Shown here in pieces: positions 10,048 to 19,714 of a DNA stretch of 64,000 nt. Origin of the DNA: Methanobrevibacter arboriphilus JCM 13429 = DSM 1125 (GTDB lineage: Archaea > Methanobacteriota > Methanobacteria > Methanobacteriales > Methanobacteriaceae); contig NZ_JXMW01000003.1 in NCBI RefSeq assembly GCF_002072215.1, positions 1 through 64,000 of the forward strand, in the 5' to 3' direction. The position numbers and the translations under genes were made by a program. The notes under the pieces were generated by a model. It saw nothing but the letters and a program-made list of their open reading frames with translations, was not told where the DNA came from and ran no database searches. Numbering within the stretch: position 1 is the stretch's first letter; the number at the start of each line of letters is the position of its first letter.

Positions 10048-10931
10048 ATTATCACCTAATATTTTAATTAATATAATATTTAATCAATATAACATTTAAT
10101 TGTTATTAACTATTTAATATTCATTGTATATTGTTATAAGTCATTAATTATCTTATAAATTATTAATTGCCTATAAAAATGTTTAATAAGCTAAATTAAC
10201 TATGTTGTATAATAATTTATATTGTTTGTAAATTAATTATGATAATTTAAAATTATAATAAGTATTAGTTACATTTAAAGTAACATTTTGAGTAATTAAT
10301 TATACTTCAAGAAACTATTTGTTTGAGAAACTATATTTTAAAAGTAAATATATTAAATATTTTCTGTAATTTATCTTTATTCAATAAGTTTTAAAACATC
10401 AACTAAAATTTTACAAAAACATAAAACTTGTAAGAAATATAAAATCTATAAGAATATAAAATAAATAATTCTTAAAATTCAAAATAATTTTTAAAATTCA
10501 TTTTAATATATTCTATTTATTAATAATATATATTAAATTAAGTTTGTTTATTTAGTTTAATAAAATTAACTATTTTTATATTTTTATTAAACATTGATTT
10601 ATAATTATTTTTAGTATTATTGTAAAATATTTATTGTAAAATGCTAAACAATAATCATGGAAATTTAAAAATATATAAATTAATTTTAAATTATAACTAA
10701 AATATATATAAATAGATCATTATACAAATATAGATTATATAAATAGAAACTATATAAAGAGATTTTATAACTATAAGATTTTATAACTAAAGATTTTATA
10801 GCTAAAATATAATAACTAAAAATAAAATTTAATAGCAAGAAAAAATAAAGTAAAATAAGCTATAATTATATTATAAAATATTTTATAATATAAAATATTT
10901 TGTGGATTTTACATAAAAACAATAGATATAA
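10048..10931. other. Gene-free AT-rich intergenic region
   Basis: About 880 bases between two divergent genes with no credible reading frame and no GC-rich RNA gene. It carries scattered TATA-like stretches and a short triple repeat at 10760-10806. It could include promoters for both neighbours and possibly a second part of the origin region. Nothing more specific can be supported. Confidence 0.5.
10760..10806 (+). repeat. Three copies of AGATTTTATAACTAA-like 15-16-mer
   Basis: Near-identical units begin at 10760, 10776 and 10791 (AGATTTTATAACTAT, AGATTTTATAACTAA, AGATTTTATAGCTAA). They lie about 130 bases before the polD small subunit start, where they could act as operators, or they may simply be slippage products. 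Confidence 0.5.
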
Positions 10932-12749
10932 ATGACAACAGAAGTTCTTTTTAAATTTGCTAAAAAAAATATTAACTTATCTCCTGAAGCTTATTATTTA
11001 ATAAATAATTTGGATGATCCTTTAGATTTTTCTTCATCTTTAATTGTTAAATTAAAGAGCCAGGAATTTTCCAAAGAAGATTTAGTTTCCTTAAAAGCGG
11101 ATATTGTTGAGGACTTTATTAAAACCTTAGGTTTGCCTATTCCAAATCAAAATAAGGATTCAAACAATCCTATTCCTAATTCTCAGAAAACTCTAAATAA
11201 TAATGAAAACTCTAAATCTAATACCAATAAACTCAATACTAAGCTTAATACTAATAAGTCCAACGTTAATAATCTTAATACCAATAAATTCAACACTAAA
11301 AAATTTAAAACGGACAAACCCGATTCTAAGAACTTTAATCTAAAATCTAGATCAATTAGTCCAGAATCACAGGTACAAGATTTTAAAGCCGATTTTGACC
11401 AAATTGGTAGTGTTGAAGCTAATTCTAATAATCTTAAAGCTAATTCTAATGATGTTAATTTTAATCCTAAAGATAATGTTGAAAAAAATAGATTTTCACC
11501 TTCTGAATGTAAAAGAAATCTTAATCCTTGTAATATAGACTATAATTATAAGGTAATTCAAGATACTAGTAAGAAATCTTATACTAGTGGTGAAATTGGA
11601 AATTTAATTACTTATTTTAAGAATAGATACTCTAAATTATCAAAAATTTTATCTAAAAGACCTGAACTCAAAGCATATCAGAAAATTTCTGATTTAGAAG
11701 AAAAAGCTACAGATTTAAGTTTAATTGTAATGGTTAAAGAGATTAGGTCTACTAAAAATGGACATAAGATAATTGTATTTGATGATGATACCGGTGAAAT
11801 AAGTGTTCTTTTCCATAAAGACAATCATGAACTTTTTAGAGAATCAGAAAAACTTGTTAAAGATGAAGTTGTTGGTATTCTTGCTGAAAAAAAGGGAGAT
11901 TTAGCTATTGCAAATAAAATTATCCAACCCGGCGTACCAAGAATTGCGAAAAAATCAATGAATTTTTCCGCAGTTTTTACTTCTGATATACATATTGGTA
12001 GTTTAACTTTTCTTGAAGATGCTTTTATAAGATTTACTAAATGGCTAAATGGTGATTATGGAACAGAAGAGCAAAAATCCATTGGTGAAGATGTTAAATA
12101 TTTGATAGTTGGTGGGGATATTGTAGATGGTATTGGTGTCTACCCTAATCAAGACAAAGAATTATCTATTAAAGATATTTCAGAACAATATGAAGAGGCA
12201 GCTAGACTTCTTGGAGATATTAGAAGTGATATAAAGATTATTATATCTCCTGGAAACCACGATGCTTCAAGAGTGGCTGAACCACAACCTGCAATACCTG
12301 AAAAATATGCAAAATCTCTTTATGATTTAAATAATGTAGAATTTGTAAGTAATCCAGCGATTGTTAGCCTTGATGGTTGGAATACTCTTATTTATCATGG
12401 TCGTGGTTTTGATGATATTGCTATTACTGTTAAAGGATTTTCACATGAAAGAAATGATCTTATAATGGAAGAATTATTAAATAAACGTCACCTAGCACCG
12501 ATATATGGAGAAAGAACTCCTTTGGCATCAGAACTTGAAGATCACCTTGTAATTGATAATGTTCCTGATATTTTCCATACGGGTCATGTTCATATAAATA
12601 CGTATAAAAATTATAAAGGAGTTCATATGATTAATTCAGGAACTTTTCAGACTCAAACTGAGTTTCAAAAAGTTCACAACATTCTTCCAACTTGTGCTGA
12701 GGTTCCAATTCTTCATAGAGGCGTTTATAAAAAGTTGAATTTTATTTAG
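10932..12749 (+). CDS. polB: DNA polymerase D small subunit (DP1), 3'-5' exonuclease
   Basis: Proofreading subunit of the euryarchaeal replicative polymerase D. The C-terminal half holds a calcineurin-like phosphodiesterase with intact metal motifs: SDIHIG near residue 351, VGGDIVDG near 395, SPGNHDASR near 440 and FHTGHVHIN near 551. An OB-fold lies at about 250-330 ([22 protein letters not shown] region). Residues 70-200 form a low-complexity linker rich in Asn, Lys, Thr and Ser with NTNK-type repeats, which explains the length of 605 residues. No good ribosome site precedes the ATG, so the mRNA may be leaderless. Proximity to orc1/cdc6 fits a replication region. The large subunit is not in the window. 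Confidence 0.96.
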   Translation: MTTEVLFKFAKKNINLSPEAYYLINNLDDPLDFSSSLIVKLKSQEFSKEDLVSLKADIVEDFIKTLGLPIPNQNKDSNNPIPNSQKTLNNNENSKSNTNKLNTKLNTNKSNVNNLNTNKFNTKKFKTDKPDSKNFNLKSRSISPESQVQDFKADFDQIGSVEANSNNLKANSNDVNFNPKDNVEKNRFSPSECKRNLNPCNIDYNYKVIQDTSKKSYTSGEIGNLITYFKNRYSKLSKILSKRPELKAYQKISDLEEKATDLSLIVMVKEIRSTKNGHKIIVFDDDTGEISVLFHKDNHELFRESEKLVKDEVVGILAEKKGDLAIANKIIQPGVPRIAKKSMNFSAVFTSDIHIGSLTFLEDAFIRFTKWLNGDYGTEEQKSIGEDVKYLIVGGDIVDGIGVYPNQDKELSIKDISEQYEEAARLLGDIRSDIKIIISPGNHDASRVAEPQPAIPEKYAKSLYDLNNVEFVSNPAIVSLDGWNTLIYHGRGFDDIAITVKGFSHERNDLIMEELLNKRHLAPIYGERTPLASELEDHLVIDNVPDIFHTGHVHINTYKNYKGVHMINSGTFQTQTEFQKVHNILPTCAEVPILHRGVYKKLNFI

Positions 12750-12818
12750 AATAAGTATTTTAAATGATTATTTAGCTATATATTTTAAAATAATCTTTCA
12801 GTTCTATTTGGTGATGAA

Positions 12819-13412
12819 ATGAGTGATAAAGATGATAATATTAAAAGTGTTGTTGATGTTTCGAAATATCTTTTTGGGCGTAAATTAGTTTCTGGAAAAG
12901 CTGGAAATGTCAGCGCTAGATTTAATGATAATGGAATGGATGTTATAGCTATTACTCCTACTATGAAGTCATTAGGTAAAGTAAAAGAAGAAGAAATAAT
13001 ATTAATTGATATTGATGGGAACAATTTAACTAAAGGAACTCCTTCTTCTGAAATATACTTACATCTAGCTATATATAAAGAAAAAGATGACATTGGTGCA
13101 ATTGTTCATACTCATTCTCCTTTTGCAACAGGTTTTGCATTTTCTAACAAACGGATAAAAAGGTTAGAGGGTTTTGGTGAAATAATTTCCCCATACTTGG
13201 CAGAAATTGAATATGAAAGACCTGGAAGTGATGAATTAGCTGTTAAATCTGCTGAAGCACTTAAAAATGAAGACGTACTGATTTTAAAAAATCATGGAGT
13301 TATATCAACAGGAAAAAATATTGAAGAAGCCTGTTCATTAGCGGAATTTGTTGAAGATATAGCTAAAACTCAATTCATTTCACATACTTTGAATCTATCA
13401 GATTCATTTTAA
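12819..13412 (+). CDS. Class II aldolase family protein (fuculose-phosphate aldolase-like)
   Basis: Zinc-dependent class II aldolase of the FucA/AraD family. Seen are the phosphate-binding stretch SGKAGNVSARF near residue 25, the catalytic and zinc motif SSEIYLHLAIYK near 76-88, IVHTHSPFATG near 95 with two His ligands, and the third zinc His in KNHGVISTG near 158. Methanogen members cleave or form short sugar phosphates, and some are thought to feed dihydroxyacetone-phosphate or lactaldehyde pathways; the exact substrate cannot be read from sequence. GGTGATG precedes the ATG. It follows the polD small subunit gene by 69 bases and may be cotranscribed with it. Confidence 0.88.
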   Translation: MSDKDDNIKSVVDVSKYLFGRKLVSGKAGNVSARFNDNGMDVIAITPTMKSLGKVKEEEIILIDIDGNNLTKGTPSSEIYLHLAIYKEKDDIGAIVHTHSPFATGFAFSNKRIKRLEGFGEIISPYLAEIEYERPGSDELAVKSAEALKNEDVLILKNHGVISTGKNIEEACSLAEFVEDIAKTQFISHTLNLSDSF

Positions 13413-13657
13413 TATGATTGAGTTTCACAAATAATTAAGAGCTATATAATTAATATTCATATAATTGAGATTATAGATAAATTGAATAAATAAAAAACAT
13501 TAAAATGATTAAAAATAGATAATAAAAAGCAAAAAAAAAATGGTTGAAAAATTATATTAAGCATTTATAGCAAATAAATATTTATAGCTAATAAATAATC
13601 AAATAGTTATTAAATACCTAATAAAAAAAAATATGATATATGATAGGGGATATATGT

Positions 13658-13915
13658 TTAATTTGTTTTAATTGACTCTAATTTACTTAAAACTTCCCAA
13701 ATAAGGGTTCTAGCATGAATAGGTATATTTGGGTCGTTACTAATTTCATCTAATATTAAGATAACTGCACTTGCTCTTACAGTTTCATCTTCTTCTTTAT
13801 TGTTAAGTAGTGTATTAGACTCATCAGCAGCTCTTCTAATGTTACGAGGTACACTCGGATTTTCCATAATATGTTTTAAAATCTCAGAAACTTCGTTAAA
13901 AATATCGTTACTCAT
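13658..13915 (-). CDS. UPF0147 family protein
   Basis: Small all-helical archaeal protein of 85 residues. Family-typical stretches are present: [14 protein letters not shown] near residue 19, [20 protein letters not shown] near 46 and [14 protein letters not shown] near 67. The family is conserved in euryarchaea but has no established role. A strong GGAGG ribosome site lies just before the ATG. It runs convergent to the aldolase gene. The membership call is firm by motif; function remains unknown. Confidence 0.93.
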   Translation of the reverse strand: MSNDIFNEVSEILKHIMENPSVPRNIRRAADESNTLLNNKEEDETVRASAVILILDEISNDPNIPIHARTLIWEVLSKLESIKTN

Positions 13916-14763
13916 AAATAATCCTCCAAAATTAAAATAAATAATAAATAAAGATTTAACATTTTTATAATCAATACAAAAAACTACTATTCATGGATTT
14001 AATTAAATATAATCTATATATATAAATTATAAGCTCCATAAATAGATTTGGATAAATTAAATAATAATTAGTATGTTAATTGTAAATTAAGATAAATATA
14101 TTAAAAATTTTATTTTATAAAATTACTATACATTTATTATATAGTACTAAGTTATTTAAAAAGTTTTGTATTTTTTATTATTTTTTCATTTATTAATTAA
14201 TTTTATTAATATATTTTTTAAAACTTATAGCAACAAAAAGATTTATTTACTAGGAAAATAAATTAAATAATATAAAATTGATGAGAAGTATTACTACCAT
14301 TAAATAAATTTTTATATGATTATTACAAATAGATTATTAGTATAAATTAAGTCTTTAATAATATTTCTTTTGATAAAAATTATTATTAAAGAATATAAAT
14401 AACTATTTAGAATTACTATTCACTTAAAGCTATTTAAATTATATTAAAAGACTTTTAAAGATTATAAAAGCTATAATCATATAAAGTTATAAAATAAACT
14501 AGTGAATCTGATTTATTTAATAAATTAATATTAAAACCCATAATGCTTTTTAGTGTAAATTATTCATGATTTATTAATACATTATATTATTCATAATTTA
14601 TTGATATATTATATTATTAATGATTTTAGTAATACATTACATATTTTTATTAATAGGTTATATAATTTTATTAATAAATTACATATTAATTATTACATTA
14701 TTAAATTAATACAATTAATACATTATTAAATATAATTATAAATTTAGAGTTAGGAGGATTTAA
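13916..14763. other. Gene-free intergenic region with tandem repeat
   Basis: About 850 bases between divergent genes without a credible reading frame or GC-rich RNA. It contains a threefold 27-base tandem repeat at 14560-14641 and otherwise simple AT-rich sequence. Confidence 0.55.
14560..14641 (+). repeat. 27-base tandem repeat, three copies
   Basis: Units at 14560-14586, 14587-14613 and 14614-14641 share the pattern TTATTCATGATTTATTAATA followed by CATTATA, with a few changes per copy. They lie 120-200 bases upstream of the DUF35 gene. Confidence 0.65.
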
Positions 14764-15162
14764 ATGTCTGATATTGTAAGAACTTGGCGTCATATTCAAC
14801 AAAGGTACAATCTCATTGGATCAAAATGTACTAACTGTGATGGGGTTTACTTCCCTCCACGAGTCATATGTCCAAAATGTAGGAGAAAAGGTAAGATTGA
14901 AAATATTCAATTTAGTGGAAAAGGTAAAATACATAGTTTTTCCATTGTTGAAACTCCAACTGATGATTTTAAAACTATTGCTCCATACGCAGTAGCTATA
15001 ATTGATTTAGAAGAAGGCGCAAGACTCACATCTCAGCTTGTAGATTGTGATCTTAATGAAATAGAGATTGGGGATCCTGTTGAAATGGTATTTCGAAAGA
15101 TTAGGGAAGATGGAGAAGACGGAGTAATCTCTTATGGATTCAAATTTAAACCAATCAAATAA
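14764..15162 (+). CDS. DUF35 zinc-ribbon OB-fold protein
   Basis: Acyl-CoA binding scaffold protein of the DUF35 family. A rubredoxin-like zinc ribbon is seen at residues 22-40 (CTNC...CPKC), followed by an OB-fold with FSGKGKIHSFSIVETP and PYAVAIIDLEEG. In many archaea this protein bridges acetoacetyl-CoA thiolase and HMG-CoA synthase so that the intermediate is channelled into the mevalonate pathway. Neither partner is adjacent here: upstream is a long gap and downstream is a chelatase gene. GGAGG precedes the ATG. The stop lies 29 bases inside the next reading frame, so translation is probably coupled. Family is certain, partner uncertain. Confidence 0.9.
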   Translation: MSDIVRTWRHIQQRYNLIGSKCTNCDGVYFPPRVICPKCRRKGKIENIQFSGKGKIHSFSIVETPTDDFKTIAPYAVAIIDLEEGARLTSQLVDCDLNEIEIGDPVEMVFRKIREDGEDGVISYGFKFKPIK

Positions 15163-16147
15163 TTCTGAAGGATGTACGAATTATAAAAATTTGAATATTT
15201 CAGAGAATTCACTTTCAACTGATTTTGGTGTATTGCTTATTAGTCATGGAAGCAGTTTACCTTATGCAGAAGAAACTTTTAAAGATATACTTGAAAAATA
15301 TCTATCTTTAACTGGTCATAATACTGAAGTTGGATATATGAAGGTTGCTAAACCATCTATTTCTGAAGCTATTGATAATTTATTGGATAGGAATAATAAC
15401 ATAAAAAGAATCATTGCTATGCCAGTATTTTTAGCTCCAGGTATTCACACTAATATAGATATACCAATAATTTTAGGGCTTGAACCTAAAGAAACTGATC
15501 CAAGATGTCCTGATGGAAATTATCCTGAAGATCATTACTTGATGGAGTCAAAACCTATCAACTTCAATGGTGAAATTGATTTAATTGGTTGTATAGGTCC
15601 TGATCCACAGATAATTAGTATTATAAATAAAAAGATTGAATCAGCTATTTCTAAATCTAACAGTGATATAAATTCAGATAAGACAGGTGTTTTACTTGTA
15701 AGCCATGGAAGTAGGTTAAATTATAATCGTGAATTTATTACAGATATATATAATCAATATAAATCTCAGACTGACTATTCTGTTTCTCAAGGTTTCATGG
15801 AACTTTGTGAACCTACTATTGCACAATCTATTAATAGCATGCTTGAAAGTAAAGATTTAGATAGAATAATTGTTGTTCCTGTATTTTTAGCTCCAGGTGT
15901 TCACACCAAAAGAGATATACCTACTATTCTAGGTATTTTGGAGGATGAAGATATAAACAATACTCATTTTTCCAATGATCATTCTCACTCTCATGTCCAT
16001 TCTCATGATTATAGCCATGATCACTCTCATGATCATGCTCATGGAGGCCTTGTTGAGTTTGATGGAGAGATATTATATACAGAACCACTAGGTTCTGATG
16101 ATATTATAATTAAAATTCTTAAAAATAGAATTGAAAGCAATATATAA
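15134..16147 (+). CDS. Tandem-domain CfbA/CbiX sirohydrochlorin chelatase with His-rich loop
   Basis: Inserts nickel (for F430) or cobalt (for cobamide) into sirohydrochlorin. Methanogen CfbA is normally one domain of about 130-150 residues; here two are fused in 337 residues. Domain 1 has LLISHGSSLP near residue 34 and APGIHTNIDIP near 98. Domain 2 has LLVSHGSRLN near 186 and APGVHTKRDIP near 249, so both keep the two metal-binding His. After the second motif lies a loop of about 20 residues with ten His (residues about 275-298), probably for metal storage or delivery. The start overlaps the DUF35 gene by 29 bases but has GGAG at 15121, nine bases before the ATG. A single-domain paralogue follows. 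Confidence 0.92.
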   Translation: MDSNLNQSNNSEGCTNYKNLNISENSLSTDFGVLLISHGSSLPYAEETFKDILEKYLSLTGHNTEVGYMKVAKPSISEAIDNLLDRNNNIKRIIAMPVFLAPGIHTNIDIPIILGLEPKETDPRCPDGNYPEDHYLMESKPINFNGEIDLIGCIGPDPQIISIINKKIESAISKSNSDINSDKTGVLLVSHGSRLNYNREFITDIYNQYKSQTDYSVSQGFMELCEPTIAQSINSMLESKDLDRIIVVPVFLAPGVHTKRDIPTILGILEDEDINNTHFSNDHSHSHVHSHDYSHDHSHDHAHGGLVEFDGEILYTEPLGSDDIIIKILKNRIESNI

Positions 16148-16149
16148 TT

Positions 16150-16230
16150 TTTTGAAGCTTAATTTGGTTTATTTTTTATTATTTTTTATTACTTTTTATT
16201 ACTTTTTATCTCGCATTACTTTTTTATTTA
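16150..16230 (+). terminator. Oligo-T array after the tandem chelatase gene
   Basis: Repeated T5-T6 runs in TTTTTTATTA/TTTTTATTAC units follow the stop codon, in keeping with archaeal T-run termination. Confidence 0.5.
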
Positions 16231-16436
16231 TTATATTAGAATTTTTATTAATAATTTTATTAATGATATTACTTTTATTAATAATTTTTCAATAATATAA
16301 TTTTTCAAGAATATTTTAATATTTTAAAGAAAAATTGATAAAATTTATAATATACTTTTGTTAATATTAAAATTAGATTTCTTGAATAAATTGATTTATT
16401 AATAAATTATTATAATACGAGGAATAGGAAGATAAT

Positions 16437-16943
16437 ATGTCAGAAGGAAAATCAAATTTTAACTCTAATAATACTGGAATTTTACTTATGAGTCATGGAA
16501 GTAGGTTACCCTTATCTAGTGAAACTATAAATAAGTTAGCTGAAATGTATAGGCAAGAAACTAATTTTAAAGTTGGTGTAGGATATATGGAAATTCATGA
16601 ACCCAATATTCCTGATGCATTAGATATTTTAGTTAAAGATACTGAAATTGATACTGTAATAGCCGTTCCAGTATTTTTAGCTCATGGAATGCACACTACG
16701 AGAGATATTCCTAAAATATTGCGTCTAAATGAAGAAAATAATGGGGAAGACTCTCACAATCACAATCATCATAGCCATAATCATGAAAATAATGAGGAAA
16801 GCTCTCATAGTCATCATCACCATCATGAATTAGAAAAAATAAATTTTGATGGAAAAATTATTTATACTGAACCATTAGGAGCAGACCCATTAGTTCTTGA
16901 GATAATAAAAAATAGAGTTAATAATGCTTTAAACCAACAATAA
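16437..16943 (+). CDS. cfbA: Single-domain CfbA/CbiX sirohydrochlorin chelatase with His-rich loop
   Basis: Sirohydrochlorin nickel or cobalt chelatase of 168 residues. LLMSHGSRLP near residue 17 and AHGMHTTRDIP near 81 supply the two catalytic His. A long His-rich loop (residues about 105-135) contains runs such as HSHHHHHHE-like stretches with about 14 His. The end, IIYTEPLGADPLVLEIIKNR, matches the end of domain 2 of the gene upstream, so one probably arose from the other by duplication. GAGGAATAGGAAG lies upstream of the ATG. The two genes may split nickel and cobalt duties, but which does which cannot be read from the sequence. Confidence 0.92.
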   Translation: MSEGKSNFNSNNTGILLMSHGSRLPLSSETINKLAEMYRQETNFKVGVGYMEIHEPNIPDALDILVKDTEIDTVIAVPVFLAHGMHTTRDIPKILRLNEENNGEDSHNHNHHSHNHENNEESSHSHHHHHELEKINFDGKIIYTEPLGADPLVLEIIKNRVNNALNQQ

Positions 16944-16965
16944 TTTATTTATTAATCTTTTTTTG

Positions 16966-17130
16966 ATTTTTATAATATTTTTTATAATATTTTTTATAAT
17001 ATTTTTTTATAATATTTTTTATAATATTTTTTTATAATATTTTTTATAATATTTTTTATAATATTTTTTTATAATATTTTTTATAATATTTTTTATAATA
17101 TTTTTTATAATATTTTTTTTATAATATTTT
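16966..17130 (+). repeat. 12-13-base minisatellite of T6-7 + ATAATA, 13 copies
   Basis: TATAATAT occurs at 16971, 16983, 16995, 17008, 17020, 17033, 17045, 17057, 17070, 17082, 17094, 17106 and 17120, spaced 12-14 bases. The copies are separated by runs of six to eight T. Copies differ only in T-run length. It lies directly after the second chelatase gene on the coding strand, so it may work as a multiplied terminator. Confidence 0.9.
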
Positions 17131-17199
17131 TCAAGTATAATTTTATTTCAACTTATAACTAAAAAAATTTTATTATATTTAATAAACATATATATTAGT

Positions 17200-18297
17200 A
17201 TGAGTAAAAAAAATCTTCGAGTTTCAGATCTTGGAGAAAAAAAGCTAATTGAAAGAATAATTGAAACGTCTAAAGATTTTGAGTTTAATAATGATAAAAA
17301 TTTAAATTCTTATATTGGTGATGATGCTGCATTAATCGATTTTAACAATAATTTAACAAATGAAAAAAATTATTTAGTAGCTACAACTGATTTATTGATT
17401 CAAAAACATCATTTCCCATTACAAATGTCTTTTTTTCAGATGGGTTGGAAAGCTGTTACAGTAAATGTTAGTGATATTGCAGCTATGGGAGCTAAACCTG
17501 TTGGAATATTGATTAGTTTAGCTATTCCTCCAAATTTAGCTCTTGAATCTTTTGATGAAATAATTTGTGGAATTTTAAAAGCATGCAATTATTATAAAAT
17601 CCCTTTAATAGGTGGGGATACAAATGAAGATGATGAAATAATAATTTCAGGGACTGCTTTAGGGAAAATTGAGCAATCACTAGCTAAAAAAAAGTTTGGA
17701 TTTAAATTTGGAGATAAAATAGCTATTACTGGACAATTAGGTCTTGCTGCACTTGGATTTGAATTATTAAAAGAAGAGAATAAAAAAATAATTGAAAAAT
17801 CCATTGAAAATAAAAAAATTAGCCGTGAGATAGTTAATTTATCAATTGGGGCTGCTTTAAATCCTAAAGCTAGGTTAAATGAAGGTATTATTTTAAGTAA
17901 AATAGCTTCATCTGCTACTGATATCACTGATGGGTTAGCAAGTGAACTCTATGAATTATTTAATGCTAATAAAAATTTTAATAAAAATAGTAATCTTGGA
18001 ATAAGAATCTATGAAGATAAGATAGCTAATGAACCACTATTTAAAGAAATATATAATTTGTCGAAAATATTAAATAAAGATATTTTTGATCTTATTTTTC
18101 ATATAGGGGAAGATTTTGAACTTTTATTTACTTTCAGTAATGATAATGAAAATAGTATTATTGATGAGCTATCAAAAAAGTTGAATTTTATTATTATTGG
18201 GGAAATTAATAATTATAATAGGGTTGAAATTGAATATTCTGATGGAAAAGTTCAAAAATTATCTTCAAAGGGTTATGAACATTTATCTAATGATTAA
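17200..18297 (+). CDS. thiL: Thiamine-monophosphate kinase ThiL
   Basis: Phosphorylates thiamine monophosphate to thiamine diphosphate with ATP. The 365-residue protein belongs to the PurM/ThiL fold. Seen are YIGDDAALID near residue 38 (metal and ATP binding), TTDLLIQKHHF near 63, WKAVTVNVSDIAAMGAKP near 83-100, IGGDTNED near 141 and SATDITDGLASEL near 238. The C-terminal GEDFELLFTF near 307 is the family signature. No clear ribosome site precedes the ATG, so the start is chosen by homology to the family's GEKKLIERI opening. It lies right after the minisatellite. Confidence 0.95.
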   Translation: MSKKNLRVSDLGEKKLIERIIETSKDFEFNNDKNLNSYIGDDAALIDFNNNLTNEKNYLVATTDLLIQKHHFPLQMSFFQMGWKAVTVNVSDIAAMGAKPVGILISLAIPPNLALESFDEIICGILKACNYYKIPLIGGDTNEDDEIIISGTALGKIEQSLAKKKFGFKFGDKIAITGQLGLAALGFELLKEENKKIIEKSIENKKISREIVNLSIGAALNPKARLNEGIILSKIASSATDITDGLASELYELFNANKNFNKNSNLGIRIYEDKIANEPLFKEIYNLSKILNKDIFDLIFHIGEDFELLFTFSNDNENSIIDELSKKLNFIIIGEINNYNRVEIEYSDGKVQKLSSKGYEHLSND

Positions 18298-18417
18298 TAA
18301 CCTTTAAGTGCTTCTAATTAATAGTATTGTTTTCATTTGATGATAGTTTATGATAAGTTTAATGATAAGTTTAATGATAATTTAATGATTTTTTATTTGA
18401 TGGTTAATGATTAAGGA

Positions 18418-18447
18418 GTAATTTGAAAAGGAGTAATTTGAATGATT
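18418..18447 (+). promoter_or_regulatory. Duplicated ribosome binding site
   Basis: AAGGAGTAATTTGAA occurs twice back to back directly before the radical SAM gene. Only the second copy is at normal distance from the ATG at 18442. The first may be a slippage duplicate. Confidence 0.6.
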
Positions 18448-19449
18448 GTTGAATCAATTTTGTATGATAAGCTAGATAATGGGAATGTTCAATGTAATGT
18501 TTGTAACCATAGATGTAAAATTGCTGAAGACAAACTTGGATTTTGTTTAACACGTAAAAATTTAAATGAAAAGTTATATAGTTGTAACTATGCTTCTATA
18601 TCCTCTCAAGCTATTGATCCTATTGAAAAAAAACCACTTTATCATTTTTTACCAGGGTCATTGGCATATTCTCTTGGTGGTTTTGGGTGTAACATGAGAT
18701 GTTTGAACTGTCAGAACTATATCATATCCCAAAATAGTAATGAGTATAATGAAGCTATTAAAATTCTTCCAGAAACAGCTGTTAAAAATGCCATTAATGC
18801 AAATTGTATGTCGCTTGCTTGGACCTATAATGAACCTACTATGTACTTAGAATATACTCTAGAAACTGCTTTACTATCTCATGAAAATGGTCTTAAAAAT
18901 ATATATGTTAGTAATGGTTATATGAGTGAAGAAGCTCTTAATCTCTTGCTTCCTAGAATTGATGCATTTAACATAGATTTAAAATCTATGAGTAATGAAT
19001 TTTATATTAATAATTGTCAAGCTAAACTTGATCCTATTTTAGATAATATAAAATCAATATATAATCATAAAAAGCATTTAGAAATCACTAATCTCTTAAT
19101 AACTGGTTATAATGATTTTCATGATTTAATAAAAAGTTTGACTGATTTTATTGTAACCGAACTTGGAAAAGATGTGCCACTTCATTTTTCTAGATTTTTC
19201 CCTTATTATAAAATGAGGGATGTTCCTCCTACTGAAATTAGTAAATTAGAAATTGCTAAAGAAATAGCTATTGAATCAGGCTTAGAATATGTTTATTTAG
19301 GTAATGTTCAAACTGATCAAAATAGTTATTGTCCTGATTGCGGTGAGCTACTTATTGAAAGAAATGGATATAATACTATCAATAAGAGTAAAATTAAAAA
19401 TAATAAATGTATTAATTGTGGTAGAAAACTAAATTTTATCTATAACTAA
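18442..19449 (+). CDS. amrS: AmmeMemoRadiSam system radical SAM enzyme (AmrS)
   Basis: Radical SAM enzyme of the PFL-activase-like group that is part of the AmmeMemoRadiSam set. The N-terminal CNVCNHRC and GFC Cys probably bind metal. The 4Fe-4S site is CNMRCLNC (CxxxCxxC) near residues 87-94. AWTYNEPTMYLEY near 125 and NIDLKSM near 178 are family stretches. The C-terminus adds a zinc ribbon with CPDC and CINC pairs. The other two members of the system (AMMECR1 and Memo) are not in this window. The 335-residue length is normal. The reaction of the system is not established from sequence; a link to peptide or RNA modification remains open. Confidence 0.9.
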   Translation: MIVESILYDKLDNGNVQCNVCNHRCKIAEDKLGFCLTRKNLNEKLYSCNYASISSQAIDPIEKKPLYHFLPGSLAYSLGGFGCNMRCLNCQNYIISQNSNEYNEAIKILPETAVKNAINANCMSLAWTYNEPTMYLEYTLETALLSHENGLKNIYVSNGYMSEEALNLLLPRIDAFNIDLKSMSNEFYINNCQAKLDPILDNIKSIYNHKKHLEITNLLITGYNDFHDLIKSLTDFIVTELGKDVPLHFSRFFPYYKMRDVPPTEISKLEIAKEIAIESGLEYVYLGNVQTDQNSYCPDCGELLIERNGYNTINKSKIKNNKCINCGRKLNFIYN

Positions 19450-19714
19450 TCAAATATTATCCTATTGAGTTTAATAATCTTAAAGTATACTTTAAATTGT
19501 ACTTTTTGCTTTTTGAAAAGTATTGTCATGTTTGAAAATCTTAATTATTCAAAATTTTCATCTAATACAATATTGTCTTTTATAAAATTTGCTGTTCATA
19601 ACCATAATCGTAATAATAATATATTTATAAATATAGATTATTATATAATTATAAATTTATAATAATATCTTAATGTTAAATCTAGCTATATAATAGAACT
19701 AAAGAGGAATAATA

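Noticed and set aside
19465-19662. 65-codon reading frame after the AmrS gene
   Set aside because: No ribosome site, no family likeness and composition like the surrounding spacer.
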